64,000 bases of DNA from Cristatella mucedo (Eukaryota > Bryozoa > Phylactolaemata > Cristatellidae). The number at the start of each line of letters is the position of its first letter. Position 1 is the first letter of the stretch. Under the pieces are notes generated by a model. The model ran no database searches. It saw nothing but the letters and a program-made list of their open reading frames with translations, and had not been told where the DNA came from. Location: NCBI GenBank assembly GCA_009760855.2, contig WPIO01000033.1, positions 1,204,001 through 1,268,000 of the forward strand, given 5' to 3'. Below are positions 28,400 through 40,421 of this stretch, one piece after another. Made by a program: the position numbers and the translations under genes.

Positions 28400-29310
28400 T
28401 CACATCCTCAACTGCTCTTCTGGCTCAGCTATGCTTCTCAAGATCTCTTTGTTTCGTGAGATGAAGTCTCTTGGCTACCGAATGCATGCCAAAAGACGCT
28501 TAGGCTTTGTGTCGGCTATTTAAAACTTTCCTGCGAAACAGCCACGTATTCTTTGTGGCTTTGTAGAGTTACAGACGGAGATGCATTTCATTACATTACA
28601 GGTCACACCACTTATCACGAGTGCCCAGCAGACTTGCTTCTGGACCAATGACATCTTATGCAGCAACGACGACGGACTGCCACTAGCCTAGTGCTGCTAG
28701 ATCTATCAGCTGCCCTAGACACTATTAATCATGATATCCTACTTGAACGATTGCGAAAACGGTCGGTCTGGCAGACGATGCACTGGCATGGTTCAGATTG
28801 TACTGGTCCGATCGTGTTCAATCCGTGTCGTGTGGGGGTCAGGTCTCATCCACCTGGCCAGTCATCCATGGAGTCCCTCAAGAGTCCGTCCTCGGTCCTT
28901 CGCCGTTCTTCATTTATGCTCAACCTCTGGGAAAATTGATCTGAGCCCATGAAGTACGCTATCACTTTTATTTTGTGCTGATGATACTCAGCTGTGTTTG
29001 TCATTTAAACCGTAGGAATCCGCTGCAGTAAATGATAAACTGAATGCTTGACTTGCAGACATTCGCTTCGGGATGTAGGCCAATTATCTTAACCTAGATG
29101 GTGATAAAACGGAACTGCTACTCGTAGGACACCCCAAGCATTTGGCTGGACTAGAAGACTGCTCTTCTTATAGGTGATGCCGCTGTGTGAACATCATTGT
29201 GTGCTCAGAATTTAGTGTGTCCTCTTCGACAGCTGCCTAAATTTTGAAAGCTTCGTTAAGAAGAATGCTTCCACAGCTAGCCATTACGTCCGATCCCTAT
29301 CTAAGATTAC
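28400..29310 (+). mobile_element. LINE reverse transcriptase region, decayed
   Basis: The plus strand encodes LVLLDLSAALDTINHDILLE (RT catalytic motif A region) and, after a frameshift, ADDTQLCLSF (motif C, with the Tyr of YADD lost). Decayed upstream ORF sequence begins near 28400. The 3' end and (TTA)n tail are missing. Confidence 0.8.
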
Positions 29311-29740
29311 AAACTTTATTTCACGGTGTCCGGAAAAAAATTAGCTAGTGCCTTGGTTCTGTTTTGGCTTTATTTTAATTCCCTTTTGACTAAGCTATAG
29401 AAAAAAGTCACTAGGCCACTGCAGCTAGGGATGAATATGGCTGGCTGAAAGGACGGTTGCAGGGACCGAGAGTAGTCTCAGGGAGCCTGGAGAAGTGAGT
29501 TGCAGTAGTTGAGCCCACAAGTCTTCTCCCAGGTATGTATCGCATGTTTCTGCTGTGTAATGGTATGGGCAGCCCCTTTTCCGAGTGGTGCCGCGTAAAT
29601 ATAAGCCCGTGGCCGAGAGGATAGCTGTATCAGAATTGTATAGGAAGTTTGTGCTCAATACCATACCTGACACCTAGAAAGCAAACCTGAATCGGCCAGA
29701 TGTGTTGTAATATCCCCGGCAATTAGATGTGTTTATGCAT

Positions 29741-29965
29741 GTTGATATATATATATATATATGTTAGTATGTATGTATATGTTTATTTTTATGTACGTAT
29801 GTATGCATTTGTAAATATGTATATTATATATATATATATATGGTTTATTTACGAACATAAACACACACATATATATAAATATATATATATATGTATACTT
29901 ATGTGTGTTTATGTTCGTAAATATAGTAAATATGTGCTTATGTTCGTAATATACGTTTGTGTGTG
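29741..29965. repeat. AT/GTAT low-complexity microsatellite
   Basis: Alternating TATA, GTAT and ACACAC blocks, including an inverted pair GTTTATGTTCGTAAATA / TTTACGAACATAAACAC. Confidence 0.9.
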
Positions 29966-30044
29966 CATGTATTAAAAAACTTGAACCTCGACAGGAATTA
30001 TTGTGGAAAATTAGCAGGAAAAATGAAATTGTTTGTGTAACTCC

Positions 30045-30155
30045 TCAAGAGAACTTCATCGCTTTTCAGATGCTCCACAAATGCCATTAGGCTCAAGCCA
30101 ACGACCTCGGCCAGACCTTGGTCGGGGTAAGCACCCTAACCAGTAGCAGTGTTTA
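30045..30155 (-). repeat. tRNA-derived SINE, family B
   Basis: Minus strand: head CTGGTTAGGGTGCTTACCCC, box-B region GTCGTTGGCTTGAGCC, and the shared LINE tail (ctcaagagaacttcatcgct on the plus strand). Confidence 0.7.
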
Positions 30156-30597
30156 CCGTCGTTGAGCTTGAAAGAAGTAGTCGACATGAAGCCGTAATGG
30201 TGATGAGCAGTTTCTTCAGACCCTACACTGCTACAATGGTTTATTGAAAGAAAAAAGGGCGGCTCTACTAGGTATCGTCAGTGAAATAGTAGTAGTACTC
30301 ACTTTCGAGCTGTAGCTGCAATGGTAGGCTCTGATGCTACCGAGTGGAGTGGTAGCACGAAGCATTGCTAGGACTTATAGTTAAAAGTATTGAAAACAAG
30401 TGTGGATTGTTTGCAAAGATTACTAACACAGAGAAGCCTGTCCCAACAAACCAGTTCAACCCTACTAAATGAAAACTATTGTGAACAAAATATGATTGAT
30501 CAATAATCCGAAGTGTATTATTATTATTAAATAGAAATGAATGATGAAAGCTCTGCCAGTCAAGTCGAGTATGGTTAAGCTCTGGCCACTCTATAAG

Positions 30598-32275
30598 TAA
30601 TAATAATAATAATAACAGATTTGTATAGCACTCTCAGAGAACTAAATCTCTCTCTAGGCTTTTTACATATGCTGCAAAGGAATCATGATCGAATGGTTAG
30701 TGGTAGCATGCATGTCAACAAGCATAACGCGGTTAGAGGTGATATGCACAGTCAGCAGGCATAAGCAGACGAAGGACGAATCACTTGGACCCAGTTAATG
30801 CTGTGGTAGATAGAACTATTGTTAGCTTCTTTTTAGATGTCATAAAGTCAGGGGATGTCGCGACGCCAGTCGGGAGCGAGTTCCAGGATTTGGGATCATA
30901 CAAACTATAGGCACGGTCTCCAAAGGATATGAGGTTCGTGCGAGGTATAGGTAAACGATTAGATTCCGAAAATAGGGCGGTACGATGGTTAGCCTGGTGG
31001 GGGAGTAGATCTGATAGTTAGGCTGGAACCAAAGAATGAAGGGACCAAAAGTGAGTTGACAGAATCTTGAGGTCGATGTACTGCTTGACTGGGAGCCAGT
31101 GCAGGTCGGCGAGAAGTGGTGTGAAGTGGCAACTGCGAGGCTCACGATCGACAAGCCTAGCTGCAGAGTGTTGCAACTATCTGTAAGCACCTGATTGCAC
31201 ATGCCGGTAGGCCAGCAAGCAGAGAGTTACAGAAATCAAGATGGGACGGGATGTCACCCACAAATGCATTTACCAGTTTAGATGTGGTATCCCTGTGCAA
31301 GCCCGAATGTTAGCGATGTTTTGCAGCTGAAAAAAGGCAGACTTGACTGTGAATTTGACGTGGTCGTCTAATGACTGGTCACGTTGGAGCAAGACGCCTA
31401 GATTAAGTGCAGATGCAACAGGAGATATGCTAGCAGAGCTGATTTCGATCGTTAGGTTTACAATTTCCGAATCACACTTGGTTTTTCCATAACTAGTAAG
31501 TTGGTTGGATCATTTAATTTGAGAAATTTTGCTGCCATCCATGTGTGGATGTCATTAATATATGCAGCAAGGGAGTTAAGATAATTCGACGTGTTAGAGA
31601 GCTGGGAGGTATGAAAGCAAAGGTACAACTGAGTGTCATCTGCATAGAAATTAAAGTCTAGGTTGTGCCTGACAATAATAATAATAATGCATTTGCATAG
31701 CACCCTCAGAGAACTGAATTTCTTTCTAGGTACTTTACAGATGCTGTATATAAAGCATCACATTGACAAAAGGGAGAGTACACACCGTGAAAAGAACCAG
31801 ACCAAGCACAAGAGCCCTTAGCTAACACATACTTTAGTGATTCCTCGGACGATCTTTGCACGTTCACGTCAATACTCTGAAGTCTCACAGGGAGATGAGA
31901 CATGAACCTTAGCAGTACAGTGTCAGCGATGCCCAGGCTAGAGGATAGGTGCTCGAGAAGGACTTGGAGATCGATAGTATCAAAAGCTGCCAAGAGATCG
32001 AGAAAAACTAGAGAAACTTGAAGGCTACATGCCTAAGAAGGTCGTTATACACCCGACGTAATGCTGATTCTGTATTATCTGTCTTATTATCCTTATCCCT
32101 GCTCAATTTTATAGTTCCGGTCTGATCCCATTGTGTAGTAATAGGTAGCGATGCCGTGTGAAGCGCAGACTTGAGCAGCTGCTTATGAATCCTGGATTTT
32201 CTTGCACCAACAAGTCCATTGGACCATCGGGATGCATCACTATACCCAGCAGGAAGGCTTAAACAGAGCAACACA
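30598..32275 (-). mobile_element. LINE copy, about 1.6 kb, RT to (TTA)n tail
   Basis: Longest LINE copy in the window. Minus-strand order: AFDTIDLQVLLEHLSSSLG (motif A), then the segment after it with [28 protein letters not shown] (motif C, catalytic Asp pair intact), HTWMAAKFLKLN, then the decayed ORF end, 3' UTR and tail with (AAT)n at 30598-30616. Stops and frameshifts make it inactive. A second tail segment (31672-31762) interrupts it just 5' of the YADD codons. Confidence 0.85.
31672..31762 (-). mobile_element. Tail-only LINE/SINE insertion nested in the LINE
   Basis: (AAT)5, then gcatttgcatagcaccctca, aggtactttacagatgctg. This repeats the 3' tail that the host LINE also carries at its own end, here placed inside the RT domain in the same orientation. 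Confidence 0.75.
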
Positions 32276-33110
32276 CATGAAATTGCACAAGCACCACTGA
32301 ACTCCTAGGACTTGTTGCAGTCAACATGAATACGGTCAAAGTGAGATTCAGCTTAATAGATTTGCTCCACACCAACAGGCGAATCCATTGGGCTCGGCAG
32401 TTTGTTTACAGCCCATGCTGTGCAGGAGCCCTCCTGAAAAGGGTGATCCTTATATCCCTGTCAGGAGATAATGACGTCGGAGTCCTGCTGCCTTTGTGTG
32501 GCAGGGAAGCTGCTTGCTGCCACCCGGGAAACCGTTTGCCCAAATGATGGTCCATGTCCCCCAGGATATCCCCCAAACAAAGGACACATTCAAACAGCTG
32601 TATCCAGATGGTGTGGGGGAAATGGTCTCGGCTTGGCTCCATAACAAGCATTGTTGCTCTCCACAACAAATCATACAACCTGTTTCTGTGGCATGTACAT
32701 ATATCGACATGTCCTTCTGTTTCACATCGGATGTTGATTTTGTTGCATAGATGGAACCTGGGCGTGAAGAACTAAAGATGAGGTGGTCAAACGGTCTCAT
32801 TTATTTAGCGTTAGAGGAGCCTTCCACTCTGATCTGCAATAACGGATTGCCAACTGCTGGACTGCACCTACAAGAATAGTCGTGAAGCGTGAGCACCTTA
32901 GTTGCTGTGCTAAGACCCAGCATGTAGCACTTACATGGCTGTACTTACAACTAATATTTCCTTAGTCCCGCAGCTTTTTTGCTGGCATGAACAGAGCCAA
33001 TCCTGTTAGGAACAGGTAGGTTGTAGCTTTTTCTTTAATGTCGGCTAGTCAAGGGATGCCATGACATAAGGCGGGAGCAAAACGTTGGAATGCTTATATT
33101 AGCCAGATAA
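32276..33110. other. Unassigned stretch
   Basis: About 0.8 kb between two LINE copies. Open frames of 70-116 codons occur on both strands at 32326-32800, but I recognise none, and no splice-bounded exon stands out. Confidence 0.4.
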
Positions 33111-33112
33111 GA

Positions 33113-33605
33113 ATAATAATAATAATAATACATTTGATAACGCGCCCTCAGAGAACTCAATCTCTTTTTAGGCACTTTACAATTGCTGCAAAGGAAGCAC
33201 GATTGAGTGGTTAGTGGTAGCATGCTCAATAAACAACGAGATTAACATGGTTAGGGGTGACATGCACAGGGTCAATACATACATGTGGTTAGTGGCAGCA
33301 TGCAACAGTGTCAGCTCGCATAAGATCGTGAAAGTCGCAGTGATTATTTTAGCACTTCGAGGTGCCAGCTTCACATGTATTTGTCAGGCATCTGCTCGGA
33401 CTAGCACCATTACGAGGGTCATGTTAGTGGCAAAAGACTCAAGTTTAGGAGCCAATACAGCGCGATCGTAACAGGATTGAATTCCGGACTTAGAGAGCAT
33501 GTACGAACTTAAGGGACAGTCTCCAAACACTTGAAATTTGGTTAGAGGCACAGCTAAACGACTCGAGCTAGAAGAGCTGCGATGCAAAGCCTTACGAAGA
33601 AGCAT
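33113..33605 (-). mobile_element. LINE 3' end, diverged
   Basis: (AAT)n, tail (ttgataacgcgccctcagag), 3' UTR (atggttaggggtgacatgca), and decayed ORF end resembling FQVFGDCPLSSYMLSKSG. Confidence 0.75.
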
Positions 33606-33939
33606 TTCCTATAGGTGGACTGTTAGTGTGCTGGCCAAGCCCGTTTTGAGCATTAGGCTTTCCCATTTCAATCCGTCTGCACAGATCGATGCGAAATGCA
33701 GAATGGACTAATAACGGCTAAGAGGCTCGGCCGCTTTATGCTGCACCCAATAAACAAGCTGCTCCTAGAAACCACGTCCTGAACTTACAAACGGCCACTA
33801 GCAAGAAGTCTGCGTCTCGACCATACAGGCTTACCGAGCAAGAAGTAACTGCTCCTGCTGATAAACCACAGCGTCAAGAAACCGCTAGTGGCGAACCGAG
33901 CAATTGCTCCGGCTATGCAACTCTGTTAAGTAGACAGTA

Positions 33940-34287
33940 ATACATCACCGTCTGTAACTTCACAAAGACTATGTAGGTGTTAAACAGGAGAGCTGTATAT
34001 AGACTAACAAGCTTCCGCGGTTTTCGGTACCAATGTGGTAGCCAACAGACTTCATCTCACGCAGCAAAGAGAAAGTTGAGAAGCATAGCTGAGTCAGGTG
34101 AGCAATTGAGGTAGTGAGTAGCATGGAAGTAGTAAGTCAGGATCGCTGGAAACGATGTGCCATAATCGGCAGCAGGAGAGCAGATGTTATGAATAGTGGA
34201 AGTAAGTTCCACAGTCCAGGACCTGTAGAGCAATAGCTTCCATCGCCAGTGGTCATTTAGCGGTGGAATGGAAGTAACTGGTGGCAC
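33940..34287 (-). repeat. Second repeat family (R2), copy 1
   Basis: About 350 bp shared with 59745-60375 (common words: caccgtctgtaact, tagccaacagacttc, aggtagtgagt, gatgtgcca). The minus-strand frame ends in a LINE-like carboxyl end, so this may be the 3' end of another retroelement. Confidence 0.55.
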
Positions 34288-34412
34288 ACTAAGTAAGGTG
34301 GTTGCTTTTCACGACCTCGGCCCCGAGGTCATGGGTTCTATCCTGCAGTGGGTGATCCTTTAGTGCTGCTTGCAGCCGTGACGAAAAGCGGTTGTTAAAT
34401 CAGCTAGAATTT
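34282..34412 (+). repeat. tRNA-derived SINE, family A
   Basis: Head TGGCACACTAAGTAAGGTGG (box A TGGCACACTAAG), box B region GTCATGGGTTCTATCCTGC, then gcttgcagccgtgac and gcggttgttaaatcagct. Confidence 0.85.
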
Positions 34413-34419
34413 TTTAAAC

Positions 34420-35250
34420 TGCTATGACATTCTTCGTCTCGGGACAGTATCTGTCGGCGAGTCCTGGAACTCACTACGGTCAGGACAAAATCAGGACCAC
34501 ACACCTGCTTACATACGGCCTCCGAATGCTGTTTCTAGTACATTCATTAAGTAAATATAATTCATAATTGCTGGCGTTTCGCCTTCAGCCAAGGCCGCAA
34601 GTGCCCTGCAAGATACTCTTTCGGTACCCATGCTTTCCTTGACTGTCAGCACTTAGCTACACTACCATTGTAACCTACTTCACTCCAGCTTGACTCAGCG
34701 ATTGAAAGGCCGCATGGGTCAATTGGGCCAACATCTGCTTAGCACTCCGCGAGCCAATATCTTCACTTTCGCTTGCATCGGTGCTGCTTTTGTTCCATCG
34801 AGAACCGAGTCTTCTGACTTAACTGGATAAATTATAAGTCGTCTCCAGTTTACTCCTGATTCACTTGCTGCATTATTGCTCAGCGATGCTGACTGCTCTA
34901 GCGGCCGTGCAATCAGGATATTTTGTTTCACATGCTAGAATGGCTGCAACACATCGAACTCACTTTAATACATCGGTAGTCATTTAATAAATAACCGCTA
35001 TGAAAAAATTATAACTTGAAAGTATATTTAACTAAATAGTCACATGGATGGTCAGGTGACGGTTATCTCTTGATAAATTACTATCGTCATAATTACCAAA
35101 TTTTTATTTTCCCTTACACAACGTAATGCTGTTAGCAGCAACTGTATAGCCTTCTGTGGGTCGCTGTCAGAAATGGCTAATTTTGTACCTTCTAGGTAGT
35201 TCCGGAGGCTGGGCCTTGTGTTAAAGGTCCCTGCCTGAAAAAGTTATATC
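34420..35250. other. Unassigned intergenic stretch
   Basis: No repeat family, exon or ORF with recognisable similarity was seen. Confidence 0.4.
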
Positions 35251-35253
35251 CAT

Positions 35254-35322
35254 ATAATAATAATACACTAGATAAAGTGCCCTCAGAGAACTCAATCTCT
35301 CTCTAGGCACTTTACATTCGGC
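35254..35322 (-). mobile_element. LINE tail fragment
   Basis: ATAATAATA, then gataaagtgccctcagagaa, ctctctaggcactttacatt; no ORF sequence attached. Confidence 0.75.
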
Positions 35323-35329
35323 ATGCATA

Positions 35330-36230
35330 TAAAAACTAGTCATCACTTAGTCAGTAGCCTATTAGTCATTAGCCCTTTGCAGCTCCGAAACCTTGGGAGA
35401 ATCTTTGCAACAACCATTTCGAATCATTTGCAACAATCATTTCGTGACTAGAAAGGCTGCCACTGCTGGACTGCAGTGGACTAACAGCTTGAGACAATAG
35501 TATTCATATGCTGTTTTTCTGGCAATAGTATACTTATCGCCTGTTGCTGGGTTATTGGCCCGATGTACACTGGTAGTTTCGAGAGGGTTTCTTAGGTCTA
35601 AATTACTATCACTCACATGCAAAGTTCACGTAGCATTCTCTGGCACCAAATAACTAGCAAAGATACAGCTACTTAAGTATGTACACACCTGCGTAGGTTC
35701 ACATGCTGACAAGCAACTACCGATTCTCATCCTACTAACCTGCCTACATACTAAGTTCACATAGTACTCATTGCTCTCACAAATGAGCAAAAGAAAACGT
35801 TTTAGCGATCTTAGCAAAGACTAATTGCTGGGCTTGGATCTTCGCATTGCGTCTGCCACCGACCACACACTAGCCACGGCTACTCGGTAGCCATTAACAT
35901 GGCAGCACCTTCGGCCTAACTTGGACTCATAGCTTTGCTGGACACAAATGCCACCGAGCTGCGATGCTAAAAGAAAACCTTTGAGGTCCCTAGCCGATAT
36001 GCATCTAAAAGAAGCCGGAGATCTAAAACACATCAATGAGAACGGTGCATAAGCTGTGCCTGATAGAACTAAGTTACCACTGGAGCTCCTGGCAGGCTTC
36101 TTTGAAGGGCCCAGTCATAACACAACTGCCAGTGCCAGTTCTGGTTCATTCTTGATGAGCAAACATGGTAAGCCCGGTTTATGTGATGAGTGGCTTGAAC
36201 CCCACGAGTATCATTTGCTGTACATTTTTT
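35330..36230. other. Unassigned stretch 3' of NASP
   Basis: No coding similarity or repeat match that I can support. Confidence 0.4.
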
Positions 36231-36236
36231 GCATAC

Positions 36237-36242
36237 TTTATT
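36237..36242 (-). terminator. NASP poly(A) signal
   Basis: TTTATT on the plus strand, AATAAA on the minus strand, about 220 bp after the NASP stop codon. Confidence 0.6.
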
Positions 36243-36462
36243 GTTAAAATAGATGTTCTCTAAATTATATGTACAGGCGATGACTGATAACATGAACTAA
36301 TCTATGACATGCAGATGCTCAGAAGACCAGAATAAAAAGCAGACTGAAAGGAAACAGATCCAGAGCACGAGATAACAAAGCACCTGACTCGAGACAGTTA
36401 TCTGGTAACATCATACAGCAACATATTGCACAAGCACTGACAACAAAAGAATATGTAGAATC

Positions 36463-39400
36463 TTATACAAAACCAGCCAAGGTACAAAATTCCACTGGCA
36501 ATGTCGTCACAGGCTTGTTTATGAGCTCTACATATCTGAAAATAGTAATATACTGTTAGTAAATTGAAAAACTGCAGACAAAAGATGAGGCAAAAGAAAA
36601 GCATGCTTTACCTTCATGACATCCATCTGCACTGTTAACAGGAGCAGATACATCAACGTTGTTTCCACCATTCTCAGATGCCTCTATATCATGCTTTGCC
36701 TTCTTTACAACCTCATGGCTTTCTTCCTCAAGCACCCTCTGCAAAACGAAATCGGTTCACAAGTCAAAAATTAGTTATACACAGATTGCAAACCTATATA
36801 ATAGCACCGACATGAAACAGTGGAAAAATACCTTATTGCAGACATTGGTGATATTAGATGCAACCGTTGAGCCATCCGATGAATCAACCCCGTCGACAAG
36901 CACATCCGCCGAAACTGCACTGTCAGTTGGGACATCAGACACCACTTCACCGCCGACAGGTACATCAGACGCAACTGCTCCATTGACAGGCAATTCCGAC
37001 AAGGCAACCTCGTTGACATGCACATCTGAAGCAGCCACACCATTAACAGGCACATCTGAAGCAGCCACACCATTAACAGGCACATCCGATGCAGCCACAC
37101 CATTATCAGGCACATCTGATTCAGCTACACCATCAGTTGGTTTATCTGCGACTGTAACACCATCGCTTGACACATTTGAGCTAACAGGGTCGATGTTTGG
37201 TACATCTGACTCGGCTGTACTATCGCTTGGCACAACACTATCTGCATTTCCTTGTTCAGCTGAGCACACTGCTTCTGCAAGAGGATCGGGATTCTGGTCT
37301 GATGGCACGGCAACTTCAGCTGCTGCTTGGCATCCGGTAACTTCCATGAAAACCGAGTCGCCTAGTTCAGTTGCTTGGGTGACAGGCTCAGTTGCTTGGG
37401 TGACAGGCTCAGTTGTTTTAACCTGCTCCCCGACAGCAGTCTCTGACTCAGCACCAGCTTTCACTGCAGTGCTATCTGCATCAGCGATTATGGCCGATTC
37501 AGCACGAACGCTCTCAATCTGGAAAGAATCCGTTTTTCAAAATATAACCCCTAATGAAATTTGAACAGAAACACAAAACTCGCATAACTTAAGCAAAAAT
37601 GGACAGTGCCGACCAAAACACACCTTAGATATGATATTCTGCAGTAAGACCGTCACAGCAGCAAGGTCATCGCATTGCTTGGTTGCAACTTCACCCTCAG
37701 CTCCATTAACCGTGACCTCGGCTGATAGGATGCTGTTTGCAACCTATCAACAAGGATAGAACTATAGAATAAAACTATAGACAAAAACCCTAAGGTGTAT
37801 GAATAAATTTAAATGAAATTGAAGCCTTACAGTCATGCCGAGATTCAAATCTGTGAGTGAGTTGTCAGGTCTCTTCAAGACACTGTAGCACACACCAAGA
37901 AAGTAGTAGGTTTCCACCAATGTTTTTGTGTCACCGAGGGAAAGCATTTTCTGCACATCAAGGCTCTTGTTCAAATATGCGACACCCTGATCATAGTTCT
38001 TCCTATGCAGACAGCTCTTTCCTTCAAAATCACAATACCGTAATAGAAGTGGCACGGATAGCTTGGAGGCTGTCAACTTAACCACACGAGAAAAGCCACA
38101 TTGTTGCACACTTACCGAGACCAAGAAGTGCCTGGCAATGCTTGATCTTTGCTTCTAGCTCCTCACTACCTGAGAACGTGTCTCTGGCATAGCCCAGTAC
38201 TTTCTCAGCCACCTGCAAGCTGTGCACTGAGTCAGAATCACCCGAAGCCATATCCCCAGCATCTGCCATGGTCGACGCATCCACAGTGCTTTCTTTGCCC
38301 CCTTCATTCACAGTGTCACCAGCACCAAGTGCATCTTTACCAGGTGCAGCAGCCGTGCCATCCTTTGTCTCTGGGATGGCAGAGTGGTCTAATAATACAA
38401 AGCAAACAAGCCTGAATAGAAAGCGTATGCCTCAAGTCACAATAGCAGTATAGACTGGGGCATGCTGTAAAGGGCACTGCCGAATCAAGACAGCAAACCA
38501 GTACTGCACAATTGTATTTGCTAACAAGAAAATACTGACAAAACAAAATGTAAGACCAAATAAACTTACCGCCTGATTTAAGTAGCAATGCCTGTCCGTA
38601 CAGCAAATATGCATCAGCTAATTCGGCAGCACCCTCGCCAAACTGTTTTTCAAGTGCACTGCATGCTTCCTTAAAGCTTTCAATTGCTGCAGAAACATTC
38701 CCGGCTTTCACTGACTGTTGTCCGTGACTAAGAAGCAACTTCACGTCAACCGATGAGCTACAATGTTATAAATGAGCAGCTGCCGTGAAAACCATAACAT
38801 TACGCAATACAGATAGAAATGGGTATTCTTAGGCGATATTTGTGACCAACTTACCTACAAAGAGGCACAGGAGGCAACGTTTAAAACACGCTATTGCGAA
38901 ACTTGGCTAACCACTGGGCCCGTGCACTTGCATTCACAGTGAATGTGGCTGAAGGCTTCAGACAGTTAGTATAAAAAACTATCTGTTGTAAACAAAGAAT
39001 GAATGCCAAGCACTCGCCTTACGTTTTTAAAGCGTGCGGGCGAACGGCGACTAAGCTACAGGGGCACTAACGGGCTTAAATTATGCGGACAAATTGAGCG
39101 AAGCCCACCTGTCACTTTCCTCTTTGGCGAAGGGGAGAACCCGCTAGGAAAAGGCCGGTTTCGAAACAATAGTAAAGCAACGCACACAGGAGGCGCTTTG
39201 GTCCAGCTAGTTGACGAGTCAGGTTAAAGTACTTGACCAAGATGTCTACGCGAGCTGACGCTGAATAGATTACCGCCGAAGCAAAATAATCGACCGAAGC
39301 GCATGCACTTGTATCCCTAGCCCCAGCTCTGGTAGAAAAGCCAATTTTGTTGCCCAGGAAGTTGAAAAGCATTGTGAGCAGCGTAGAACAGGGCGCAGTA

Positions 39401-39595
39401 ACAAACAGCAAGTATCAAGTTGCCGCGCGGTCAGCACAAGGCACGTGCAAAACGGCTCTTAAATGCTGCTACGCTACTTACTAAAGTATTATTCTAAATA
39501 AAAAACAGTTTTAGCTCGATATGCTACTTCTAAAACGGTCAACATTACCTTTCAGCAACGACCATTTCAGAGGCCGGACAGTCGGACGACGCCAT
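36463..39595 (-). CDS. NASP: NASP histone H3-H4 chaperone, 8 exons, 565 aa
   Basis: Exons (minus): 39595-39549, 38757-38570, 38388-38116, 38021-37831, 37743-37624, 37518-36832, 36738-36612, 36527-36463; every phase agrees. NASP binds H3-H4 in cytosol and nucleus and buffers the soluble histone pool. Exon 2 encodes TPR1 (LLSHGQQSVKAGNVSAAIES, FKEACSALEKQFGE, DAYLLYGQALL). Exons 3-4 encode later TPR helices (VAEKVLGYARDTF; NYDQGVAYLNKSLDVQKML; ETYYFLGVCYSVLKRPDNSL). Exon 6 adds 229 low-complexity acidic residues with degenerate 10-residue repeats around DVPVNGVAAS. Exon 7 has a basic patch (HEVVKKAKHD) where vertebrate NASP carries its nuclear localisation signal. In vertebrates the main acidic insert interrupts TPR2; here the large acidic block follows the TPRs, with only a shorter acidic segment in exon 3. 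The start MASSDCPASE is the first ATG of the reconstructed transcript. Confidence 0.9.
36890..37230 (-). repeat. Coding minisatellite in NASP exon 6 (30-bp unit)
   Basis: About ten degenerate 30-bp units; those at about 37020-37125 are nearly identical (gcagccacaccattaacagg on the plus strand). They encode D-V-P-V-N-G-V-A-A-S type decapeptides, in frame throughout. Confidence 0.85.
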
Positions 39596-40421
39596 GTGCG
39601 ATCCAGCAACGAGAACTACAAATCCGTAACTGCCGGACGTGCCGAGAAGAAAGGCGACCGCAGGTAATAAATTCGCGCCATCCCGCCGTCTTGACTTTCC
39701 GACCGTCTCAACAGGATCAAGATAATAAACAGAAAATATATTAATTATAATTTAAAAAATATATTTAAGTATACATTGGGGTAATTATTTGTTCTTTAGT
39801 ACCCTTTGCCTCTACTGTAGGCGGGTTTAGTGGCCTCCTTAATCTAGAGGAAGCCGACCCAAGGCCGTTATCTAAGGTCAGGCAGTGCTGTGCTCTGGCG
39901 GTCAGCAATTCCTGCTAACGGAGCTGTGCCGTTAGCTGACTTCGGTTCACCAAATTCTTGAGGTAGGTACCGAAGTTCGACCTTTTAATTGTGAATAGTT
40001 TTTTGCTGTAGTTGTGTGGATGCAGTGCCATACTTATAAAGCTACCTCACGCTTCACCATTACGGCAGCGTGCTTACCTCGTGCTGCTCTCTGCGAGAGG
40101 ATTGTGCTTAACGCATTTTACAACCGGCTGTACGCCGTACTAACTTAGGCCTTATCATATATGTACGTCGTGATATGTATTTAATGATACCGTATATCGA
40201 CTCTGCATGCGGCGTTGAAACAGCATGAGTTATTGACTTGCAATCTGTATGGGCTTGCTGATTGCCGTGCTTTGTTATATTGAGCTGGACTTCTGTAGCC
40301 CGTGCCGCGGCGCCGCGCGACCTCAGGCACGTTTGCAAGTCGGGCATTTTAATCATTTCGGATGGTGCGGCTTTGTGACGACCGGTTTGATACGCCTCGT
40401 TTTTTTTGTAGCGAGGCCGTT
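39596..40421. promoter_or_regulatory. Shared divergent promoter region, NASP / BTF3
   Basis: The two start codons are 826 bp apart and point away from each other. No repeat sits between them except A/T-rich DNA near 39730-39790. I see no TATA box at a convincing distance, as is usual for housekeeping promoters. A polypyrimidine run plus TTTGTAG just before CGAGGCCGTTATG (about 40401-40411) looks like a splice acceptor, so BTF3 may have a 5' UTR intron with its real start site further left. Confidence 0.55.

Noticed and set aside
29727-29975. 82-codon Tyr/Ile/Val-rich ORF resembling membrane segments
   Set aside because: A translation of an AT/GTAT microsatellite.
32326-32800. Overlapping plus and minus ORFs of 73-116 codons as a gene
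   Set aside because: No similarity recognised, no consistent splice sites, and flanked by LINE copies.
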